Shown here: in pieces, positions 57,612-64,000 of the stretch
Position numbering within the stretch: the first letter of the stretch is position 1
Layout of the letters: each line of letters starts with the position of its first letter
DNA from: an uncultured Methanomassiliicoccales archaeon
GTDB taxonomy: Archaea; Thermoplasmatota; Thermoplasmata; Methanomassiliicoccales; Methanomethylophilaceae
Reading direction: 5' to 3'
DNA length: 64,000 nt
NCBI GenBank assembly: GCA_959597175.1
Contig: CAUFXM010000004.1
Coordinates: 124,001-188,000, forward strand
Program-made: the position numbers and the translations under genes
The notes under the pieces: generated by a model
What the model was told of the DNA's origin: nothing
What the model saw: the letters and a program-made list of their open reading frames with translations, nothing else
Database searches by the model: none

Positions 57612-59759
57612 ATGAAAGATTGTCTGATTCTTCGGGATTTGCACACATTTCCTAATGAGTATAAAATATCCTTGAAAAAGGTCAATCTTTTTTTCGGCAA
57701 AAACGGATGCGGAAAGTCATCAATATGTAGATTTGTCAAAGAAAAGCCGGATTTACTGGTTGAGAACCAAGAGGAGTTGATTGTTTTCAACAAGGAATTC
57801 AAAGAATCTAGAATAATAGATGGAATGCAAGGAATCTACACCTTCGGTAAGGAAGATTCAGAAACATTGAAAGAAATATCTTCAATCAATCAATTAAAAA
57901 AAGAAAAACAAGATGAAAAAGAAGGATCACAGACCAATATCGGGAAAACGAAAGAACAGCAAGACAAATGTTATAATGACTTTTATGAAGAAATGTGGAA
58001 GGTAAAAAATGACATCAAAGATCAATACCCCAATGTAACATTGTTTCAAGGCTATAATGATAGTAAAAAGAAATTTGGCAATAAAATATTAAGTGATTTC
58101 AGAGATCTATCAAAAAAAGAATTCTCAGCTAGCGAAGTGGATGAGTTATATAGCTCATACAAAGATGATAACTCGGAGCCATTACCCTCACTTCTATTGT
58201 TGGATGATATTGATTTATCATCAATAGCTGGTTTCGAGTTGTTATCAAAACCGATAGTGAGTCTATCTGACAATGATCTTAACAAGTTCTATACCAAATT
58301 GAATAATCTGAATTGGATTAGACAAGGAAGGAGTTACATTTCTGAGAACATCTGTCCTTTCTGTAAATCACAATTGGATAATGGATTCCTTGAGGATTTC
58401 AAAGCGATATTCGATGATATCTATGAAGAAGATATCAAAACTCTTTCATCATTCATCGATCAATATACTGTTTACACAAATAGTATTATTGAAAAAATCG
58501 AGAGCAACGGAAAACAACAATGCGGTAACATAGATACATCATCGATAAGAATCTATGAAAGTGAACTGAAATTGAAAATCAATGAGGCGATCAAACAACT
58601 CGATCGTAAGAAAGAGGATCCTTCACTTTCGATTGATTTTAGTGGAATTTCAAAGTTCATCGAATCTTATAACCAACAAGTAGGGATCGTTAATGAAAGG
58701 ATTACCAATCATAATAATCTGATTGCAGAACGGAAAAGAATACCTTCACTGATCACAAATTCACTCTGGATTAAAATATCAAAGGATCATCAGAAAAAAT
58801 GCGAGAATGTGTTAAAATGCATCAATGGTCTCAATAACCAGATTGTTCAACATCAAAAATCAATCACAGATTGTGATGAAAAAATAAACAGCTGTGAGGG
58901 TAGATTAAAAGTACTGTATCAGAAGATTTCAAACATCGAGGAAACCGTTACACAAATCAACACCGTGCTTTCAAATTTTGGATTCAATAGTTTCAAACTT
59001 CATACCGATGACGAGATGCCTGGAACATATCGCATAGTAAGGCCCGTCGGAACTGGTGGAATGGATACACTGAGTGAGGGGGAATATAATCTTGTTGCTT
59101 TTCTATACCTGTACAGACTAATATACGGTAGTCTAAATCCTGATGATGGGAATAAAGGTGCAATCGTGGTCATTGATGATCCCGCCAGCAGTATGGATGG
59201 GGACACCATGAACATAATATCGACTTTGACAAAGAAAATCATGTCAGATTGTATAAACGATAAATCAAGAGTCAAACAACTGCTCGTATTCACACACAAT
59301 GCTTTCTTTTACAAAGAGATAGAGTACAGATCATCCAAGAAAGATACGAATGTGTCCTATCATCATATAATAAAAAACAAATCACAATCAACAATAAAAA
59401 CCACGGATAAGTCGAGGATTCACTCGAATTACGAACAACTCTGGTTCGAATACAAGAACAGTAATTCTCCCGTGTCCAATTTGAACTGCATGAGACGCAT
59501 ATTGGAATATTATTTCAAACTATTAATCGGTGTAGAAAGCTATGATGGTGTTCGCTCAAAGATTGACGAATGCGATCAGATAATGTTCGATGTACTCACA
59601 AACATGTTGAATTCTGGTTCTCACTCAGTCTTTGACCCCATTGATTCAAACTTAGATGAGGATACGATTGAAAGATACAAGGAAATGTTCAAAAGAATAT
59701 TCGAACTGACCGGCAACATCGGCCACTATAATTCTATGATGAATTTATCGTTTGATTGA
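57612..59759 (+). CDS. AAA_13-family (RloC/PrrC-like) SMC-type ATPase
   Basis: The 715-residue protein has Walker A FFGKNGCGKSSICRF (about residues 28-42), ELIVFNKEF and YTFGKED typical of AAA_13, and a long coiled-coil centre with CPFCKSQ (zinc-hook-like, about 255). The ABC signature TLSEGEYNLVAFLYL and Walker B AIVVIDDPASSMDGD lie near 490 and 520. The C-terminal part LNCMRRILEYYFKLL recalls HEPN-like helices. RloC and PrrC are anticodon nucleases that act in phage defence. Their R-x4-E-x-H nuclease motif is not visible here, so this may be a different defence ATPase. It is distinctly AT-rich, which fits transfer. Confidence 0.75.
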   Translation: MKDCLILRDLHTFPNEYKISLKKVNLFFGKNGCGKSSICRFVKEKPDLLVENQEELIVFNKEFKESRIIDGMQGIYTFGKEDSETLKEISSINQLKKEKQDEKEGSQTNIGKTKEQQDKCYNDFYEEMWKVKNDIKDQYPNVTLFQGYNDSKKKFGNKILSDFRDLSKKEFSASEVDELYSSYKDDNSEPLPSLLLLDDIDLSSIAGFELLSKPIVSLSDNDLNKFYTKLNNLNWIRQGRSYISENICPFCKSQLDNGFLEDFKAIFDDIYEEDIKTLSSFIDQYTVYTNSIIEKIESNGKQQCGNIDTSSIRIYESELKLKINEAIKQLDRKKEDPSLSIDFSGISKFIESYNQQVGIVNERITNHNNLIAERKRIPSLITNSLWIKISKDHQKKCENVLKCINGLNNQIVQHQKSITDCDEKINSCEGRLKVLYQKISNIEETVTQINTVLSNFGFNSFKLHTDDEMPGTYRIVRPVGTGGMDTLSEGEYNLVAFLYLYRLIYGSLNPDDGNKGAIVVIDDPASSMDGDTMNIISTLTKKIMSDCINDKSRVKQLLVFTHNAFFYKEIEYRSSKKDTNVSYHHIIKNKSQSTIKTTDKSRIHSNYEQLWFEYKNSNSPVSNLNCMRRILEYYFKLLIGVESYDGVRSKIDECDQIMFDVLTNMLNSGSHSVFDPIDSNLDEDTIERYKEMFKRIFELTGNIGHYNSMMNLSFD

Positions 59760-59796
59760 ATCATCGGATGATTGTTTCCATAAGGTTTAGTGACTT

Positions 59797-59838
59797 TGTC
59801 CCCGATTGCCCCATCATTTGATTGGGCAATCGGGGACA
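59797..59838. terminator. Long GC-rich hairpin after the ATPase gene
   Basis: TGTCCCCGATTGCCC (59797-59811) and GGGCAATCGGGGACA (59824-59838) form a perfect 15-bp stem, with an inner ATCA/TGAT pair. It is much more GC-rich than its surroundings and is followed by CACAATTCTATATT. It could be a terminator or an end of a small mobile element. No transposase is next to it. The stretch 59840-60058 otherwise holds no gene apart from an AT-rich promoter with TTTAAATAAATAAC. Confidence 0.55.
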
Positions 59839-60058
59839 CAATTCTATATTATTGGTATATTGCAAGTTATTCAATATCCTAGTATATGCAGTCAATGTGA
59901 GATTACATCATTAAAATCATGCTTGGATTCACTTTCTGATTGATTTATATCAATCGAATAGAGAATGGTTGGTCTGTTGTGTTTCTACGTATGCGAACAT
60001 CATAAGTCTTTTCAGTTTTTATTTAAATAAATAACACGATTAGAATTTGGTGGATGCA

Positions 60059-60435
60059 ATGGGAAGGTTCTCAGTCAAGCAGACGTCCGACGGAAGATAC
60101 ATGTTCAACCTTGTCGCCAACAACAACCGCGTGATCAGCAGTTCCCAGACGTACGCATCCGTCGCCAATGCGAAGATTGGAATCGAGAGCGTCCGCACCA
60201 ACTGCGCCGCACCGGTCGAGGACCAGACCGTCAGGGCTACGAGGTCCTCAAACATCCAAAGTACGAGGTCTACCTCGATGTTGGCGGCAAGCCTAGGTTC
60301 AGGCTCAAGGCGTCGAACGGCGAGATAATAGCCGTATCCCAGGCGTATGCGGACAAGCCCTCATGCATGAAGGGCATAGCCAGCATAGGTTCCCACGCGC
60401 CGGATGCAGAGATTGTGATCGAAGAATCAGAATGA
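60059..60435 (+). pseudogene. Two-repeat DUF1508 (YegP-like) gene disrupted by a frameshift
   Basis: The first half reads MGRFSVKQTSDGRYMFNLVA and continues with VISSSQTYASVANAKIGIES, one DUF1508 repeat. The second repeat lies in another frame: YEVYLDVGGKPRFRLKASNG, IIAVSQAYADKPSCMKGIAS and a proper stop at 60435. Reading both needs a shift between about 60215 and 60235. Either the gene is broken or the sequence holds an error; a programmed shift is less likely. DUF1508 proteins are small and of unknown function. GC content here is higher than in the flanks. Confidence 0.7.
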
Positions 60436-60513
60436 TCGATGAGAATACATCATAGGTTCAGTATCTCACTATCACGGATGAATCGTTTTTAATACAACAA
60501 CGGAGAAGACTCC

Positions 60514-61455
60514 ATGACTGATTCCAAAATGACATCCAAGGATGAATCGGAGCTTTATGCGGCATATACACTGGTGTTGACTGTTCCAGGATACCCGCAA
60601 AATCTGATCCATGAGGATTTCCCGGATTGGATCACATCGGATAAAGACGGTAATCCCGATGGTGAACTCGGTTTGGAAGTCACATATGCTATGGATGAAG
60701 CAGATATGGACTACAGTTCAGAGAAGATTTCCAAGATCAAAACACTTGGCGATGCTCTGGATATGCGGTTCGATTTCAACAGCGAGATGCATTTCAGAGA
60801 TGAGGTGACAGGAATCTACTTTGCATATAATCCAAAAGATCGGACAATCAGACAATGGAAAATTCCTCATGAATATTGTAAATTCAACATCGATGAATTG
60901 AACGAAGATAAGAAGGACAAAATCCGTGGCCTTACCTACATTGGATTGTGTCATGAAGCTGAGAATTCAATCCCCAATGAGTTTTTTGACAACCCCTATC
61001 GTGCATACAGTGAAGCAAGAATCTGTCTGAAGGATAAGTTACCTAAACTGCAGAAATACAAAGAAACAAAACATGCTCACCTATTCATCAATTTTCCAGG
61101 ATTCGTCTCCGATATCACAAACGTGATTCTTGACTTCATGGAAGAGTTTGAAAACATTCAGTCAGAATATGAACGCAGATTCGACAAAGTATATCTTAGC
61201 GGTGTCAACGGGCTCGTAGAATTCGATTTTGATAAAAACAAAGCATTTTTCTATGAACCATATGCCGGGATGATCAATGAGGCTGTTCGCAGAGTTTATG
61301 ACGAAATGAATCGTCTAAATGTCTCATGGCCTTTGAAGATGTTTGATGACATGAAACGCGTATCCATATGTTGTCAGGTTCAGCGGAGAAATGAACCTGT
61401 ACCGGCAAGTCTTGAATTGATGAGCGGATTGTTGCATTCATCAACTCATCGGTAA
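60514..61455 (+). CDS. Hypothetical protein with a possible nuclease-like N-terminal motif
   Basis: The 313-residue soluble protein is AT-rich. The stretch DFPDWITSDKDG plus LGLEVTYAMDEADM (about residues 32-66) recalls the D...ExT arrangement of PD-(D/E)XK nucleases, but no lysine motif could be confirmed. The middle has YKETKHAHLFINFPGF. The C-terminal part has no recognised domain. It is the first of three same-strand genes that could form a unit with the next two. Confidence 0.55.
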   Translation: MTDSKMTSKDESELYAAYTLVLTVPGYPQNLIHEDFPDWITSDKDGNPDGELGLEVTYAMDEADMDYSSEKISKIKTLGDALDMRFDFNSEMHFRDEVTGIYFAYNPKDRTIRQWKIPHEYCKFNIDELNEDKKDKIRGLTYIGLCHEAENSIPNEFFDNPYRAYSEARICLKDKLPKLQKYKETKHAHLFINFPGFVSDITNVILDFMEEFENIQSEYERRFDKVYLSGVNGLVEFDFDKNKAFFYEPYAGMINEAVRRVYDEMNRLNVSWPLKMFDDMKRVSICCQVQRRNEPVPASLELMSGLLHSSTHR

Positions 61456-61491
61456 GGATTAATTTCGCATTTTCCTATTTATTCTATTGTT

Positions 61492-62229
61492 ATGAACCAT
61501 TTCCATCTAAATGGTATCGGATCCTGTTCCCAAATTTTGTTTTGTCATCAGTACGAATTATGTTCAGGTGTTTTCGGACCTGAAGCCATGGCGTCAGAGA
61601 ATTGCAATGTGATACGGACTAATCACGAAAAAGCTCCGATGCTTGTCAACAACAAATCTCCGATTGAGATATGGATAAAAGCAAACGACAGTAGCTGGTG
61701 TCAGGTGATCTATCAGCTATCCCACGAGATGTGTCACTACGCCATGAGGCACGATAAAACGGATAAGAACTACGTGCTGAAATGGTTCGAGGAAACGATA
61801 TGCGAGGCATTCTCCCTCTACTCCCTGAATTATTATTCAGAACACTGGATGGAATGTTGCTTAGGTATCGTGAATCCAGGATACGCCGATTCTATTCGCA
61901 AATATGTCGCAGGCATTGTCTCAGAAAAGGCTCCTATCTCAGATGATCCGGTTCACAGTCTTTCGGAATGCAGGACTGTAAAGGACCTAGGATTTGTAGA
62001 AGCTAACAGTTGGAACAAGCGTTATCTCAGATTCAACGAACGCAACCATCTGTACGATCTGTTCAAGTCCCATCCGGATCAGATCTGTCTGCTTCTAAAC
62101 TATGAAAAATATGCCGATAAGGAATCGATGACGATCGACTTTTACAGATGGATTGATGACGAAAACGGTTCTGAGTTCCTGAAATCGGTTTCCGAGATAC
62201 AGCCGAGAATCGAGAGACTCTTGAATTAA
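61492..62229 (+). CDS. Zincin-like metalloprotease (HExxH)
   Basis: The 245-residue protein has the zinc motif HEMCH in QLSHEMCHYAMRH (about residues 81-93) and a downstream WFEETICEAFSLY whose Glu residues could complete the metal site. The fold resembles small metallopeptidases such as the ImmA/IrrE type, which cleave repressors or act in signalling. No signal peptide is present, so it should act in the cytoplasm. Its start lies 36 bases after the preceding stop. Confidence 0.65.
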   Translation: MNHFHLNGIGSCSQILFCHQYELCSGVFGPEAMASENCNVIRTNHEKAPMLVNNKSPIEIWIKANDSSWCQVIYQLSHEMCHYAMRHDKTDKNYVLKWFEETICEAFSLYSLNYYSEHWMECCLGIVNPGYADSIRKYVAGIVSEKAPISDDPVHSLSECRTVKDLGFVEANSWNKRYLRFNERNHLYDLFKSHPDQICLLLNYEKYADKESMTIDFYRWIDDENGSEFLKSVSEIQPRIERLLN

Positions 62230-62307
62230 ACGACCTTGCAGTCGACCGTCCTTCACTGTTTCCTGTAAAGCAGGTTAATTATAGAGAATCCTGTCAATCA
62301 GAGTATC

Positions 62308-63153
62308 ATGATGGATTTCAACATACCCAGGCCGGCATATGACATGGGTCAGTCGCCGGGTTCACCAATCTTCCGTCACAAGGATAAGAATCTGCCGATC
62401 TACATCACGGTCGAATTCGATTTCTTCAGATGTGTGGCTTTCAACGACGGTTTTTACGGGAAGACCGTAAGCGAACTGCATTCCGGTAACCTGCGTGACA
62501 ACAAGACCGGAAACAGGCACTCAATCCTGTTCCAGAATGAAAAGACATCCTATTGGTCCGAGAATATGTCTGTTGCGAGGTCGGAGGTGAGGAAACATGA
62601 AGATTACAGCAGCCATCTCATGTTCTGGGCATATGATGATACTTCAAGCAGCTTCCCCACGATGTCCGGCAGGTCCGCATTGCACATCGTCAACGGAATG
62701 GAACTGGGGTTCAGCAAAATACTGTACAAATCGGAGAATTCGATAGAATTGTCCGAGTCGGAACTGGAGATAATGGATCGCATCAGGTCAGAATCTCCGG
62801 ACGGCCTCGTGTACAGTTCCCATGTCGATCCCAACCATCGCAACTATCTGTTCTTCGAGAGCGGATTCAGGAAACTGTCTTTGAGGGAGGTGTCGTTGAC
62901 CGTCAGGAAGGATGGTCACGTCAACAGGAACAGAGTCACCTGTGCCACATCCTCCGACTATACTCCATCCATCGAGGCGTACGGGCATTATTTCGAGCCC
63001 ATTGCGAAACTGAAGTTCGACGAAAGGTATCTGAAATCGGAGGAGTACATCAGTCGCAAAACAAACTATGAACATAATGTGAGCCGGTACTTGAAGAAGA
63101 TGAAACCATTGATTGAGCCCGATATCGAGGACATCCCCGATGAGAAGGAATGA
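62308..63153 (+). CDS. Hypothetical protein, faintly RES-domain-like
   Basis: The 281-residue protein begins MMDFNIPRPAYDMGQSPGSP. Two stretches resemble the RES domain of NAD-degrading toxins: SYWSENMSVARSEVRKHE (like the family's conserved Glu helix) and GLVYSSHVDPNHRNYLFFES near residue 170. The likeness is weak and other functions are possible. It is the third gene of the same-strand group. There is no adjacent antitoxin-like DNA-binding gene. Confidence 0.5.
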   Translation: MMDFNIPRPAYDMGQSPGSPIFRHKDKNLPIYITVEFDFFRCVAFNDGFYGKTVSELHSGNLRDNKTGNRHSILFQNEKTSYWSENMSVARSEVRKHEDYSSHLMFWAYDDTSSSFPTMSGRSALHIVNGMELGFSKILYKSENSIELSESELEIMDRIRSESPDGLVYSSHVDPNHRNYLFFESGFRKLSLREVSLTVRKDGHVNRNRVTCATSSDYTPSIEAYGHYFEPIAKLKFDERYLKSEEYISRKTNYEHNVSRYLKKMKPLIEPDIEDIPDEKE

Positions 63154-63185
63154 TGTCAAGAACGCCGTTTCAAGATGGTGACCGT

Positions 63186-64000
63186 TCAGAAGTCGCGCAT
63201 CTCATCGAATCTGCCGATCAGCGAATCCCTGTCCAGGATGTCTTCCGGAATCGCATCCAGGATCCCGCATAGCGCCATGTAGATCTCGTCCCTCTCGTCG
63301 GTCTCTATGAAGCGCATCCGGTTGAACGTGCGGACGTACTCCTCCACGGCCTCCAGCGCCTGTGCCTGCGTGTCTCCGTCAGATCCCGAAGCCAGCTTCA
63401 TCAGCCTCGAGCGGGTCTTGCGGTACTGGCTGGCCGCCTTCTTCGCGGATGCCGCGGGTATGTGTTCGGCGCCGTCCCATCCGCGGAAGGGGTTGTCCAG
63501 GTTCTGGGCAAGCCACTCGGGCTTCCGGGGCTTGGTGATCCTCAGGTCCATCCCCTGCCAGCCCTTCCATACACGCTTGGCGGCCTTCGCCGCGTCCTCG
63601 GGCAGGCTGGTCATCCAGAGCCAGCGAAGAGTCGGCATCCTTTCCGGCGTCGGGACGTCCTCCGCGCCGAATCCGAACAGGTCGTACGTGGATAGGTCGG
63701 TCAGCTCCCGGAACCCGTCCACGGCGGAGAGGTTTCTCAGGTTGCCCGGAGCGCCCCAGAGACGTAGCTCCTTCAGATGGGGATGGACAGCAGCCAGTCC
63801 GGTCGGATCGTAGTCCCTCAGCCTGATGCCATGGAGCCCCCATAGCCCGGGCAGTTCCGGATGTGGGCGATACTCCCCGATGAACCGGATCGTCAGCCGA
63901 TCCCCGTCCCCGGGGGCGTGTATCATGCAGTCCTCCATCCCCTCGCTCTGGAACAGGAGCATCTCGGTCCACTCGCCCAGCCACAGCTCCTCCAGTCCCG
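63186..64000 (-). CDS. LRR-like protein, 5' end outside the window
   Basis: The frame runs to the window edge on the minus strand; the sequence GLEELWLGEWTEM upstream of the first internal ATG (63962) is in frame, so the real start lies beyond 64000. The visible part has leucine-rich-repeat-like segments (HPHLKELRLWGAPGNLRNL; FRELTDLSTYDLFG; MPTLRWLWMTSLPE), then a charged helical C-terminal region. This is typical of intracellular LRR proteins of the STM4015 kind. Base composition is GC-rich again, so the AT-rich block has ended. Confidence 0.7.
   Translation of the reverse strand, partial: GLEELWLGEWTEMLLFQSEGMEDCMIHAPGDGDRLTIRFIGEYRPHPELPGLWGLHGIRLRDYDPTGLAAVHPHLKELRLWGAPGNLRNLSAVDGFRELTDLSTYDLFGFGAEDVPTPERMPTLRWLWMTSLPEDAAKAAKRVWKGWQGMDLRITKPRKPEWLAQNLDNPFRGWDGAEHIPAASAKKAASQYRKTRSRLMKLASGSDGDTQAQALEAVEEYVRTFNRMRFIETDERDEIYMALCGILDAIPEDILDRDSLIGRFDEMRDF

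Noticed and set aside
57612..59759. Calling the ATPase an anticodon nuclease of the PrrC/RloC type
   Set aside because: The R-x4-E-x-H nuclease motif was not found, so only the ATPase family is claimed.
53000..64000. CRISPR array or cas genes in the accessory region
   Set aside because: No regularly spaced repeats and no Cas-like sequence were seen.

Overview
The window looks like the chromosome of a methanogen-type euryarchaeon, most probably a member of the Thermoplasmata / Methanomassiliicoccales. The evidence is archaeal-type information genes (FEN-1 with a PIP box, archaeal S-adenosylmethionine synthetase, ribosomal protein L40e, RNase Z), the archaeal CobT family, the phosphomevalonate dehydratase pair of the archaeal mevalonate route, NikR with HypA/HypD/HypF, and a mix of Shine-Dalgarno-led and leaderless starts behind TATA boxes. 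No methanogenesis marker such as mcr or mta lies in the window, so the order-level placement is inference. Most of the sequence is GC-rich and densely packed. A patch from about 56.9 to 62.3 kb is visibly AT-rich. No tRNA, rRNA or CRISPR array was recognised.

Layout. 0-3 kb: 3' part of valS and a convergent AAA-type ATPase. 3.5-5.1 kb: a small basic peptide and an MFS transporter. 5.3-11.8 kb (minus strand): icd behind a PP2C phosphatase, then the operon hypF, a phosphoglycerate-mutase-like gene and cobT. 11.8-16.5 kb: a SnoaL-like lipoprotein-type gene, a divergent HxlR regulator, an overlapping three-gene operon (flavin/ferredoxin protein, zinc macrodomain, SirTM-class sirtuin), and an HxlR-locus MBL-like gene. 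16.6-23.5 kb: ArsD-like protein, pyrophosphatase, YbaK, marR-MATE, crcB, and phosphomevalonate dehydratase whose small subunit is fused to a Nudix domain. 23.6-37.4 kb: ileS, a second MATE transporter, TatD, TcdA, DUF3793, fen, rpe, rnz, an HTH-CBS regulator divergent from metK, a DUF4443 regulator and rpl40e. 37.6-52.9 kb: response regulator, eno, topA, nikR, PP-loop protein, folC, nth, hypA-hypD, an ogt-alkD pair, DUF1848, mntP. 53-64 kb: accessory region with a decayed stretch, a rolling-circle Rep gene and possible origin, an AT-rich AAA_13 ATPase / DUF6680 pair, a frameshifted DUF1508 gene, three unrecognised genes including a zincin-like protease, and a truncated LRR-like gene.

The most interesting locus is 12.7-16.5 kb. 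Three promoters there carry the same palindrome, GTTACC-N4-GGTAAC or a one-mismatch version. They are the promoters of the HxlR/SnoaL pair, the flavoprotein-macrodomain-SirTM operon, and the MBL-like gene. This points to a single redox-responsive regulon that combines protein ADP-ribosylation, its reversal, and flavin/iron-sulfur chemistry. Other points of note are the phosphomevalonate dehydratase-Nudix fusion, an alkaline-phosphatase-superfamily gene placed with cobT, a ValRS with a degenerate KMSKS loop, two candidate structured RNAs, and the plasmid-like and defence-like genes at the right end.

Several genes share a metal theme: NikR and the Hyp factors for nickel, MntP for manganese, and a DtxR-like palindrome before DUF3793 that suggests iron or manganese control.
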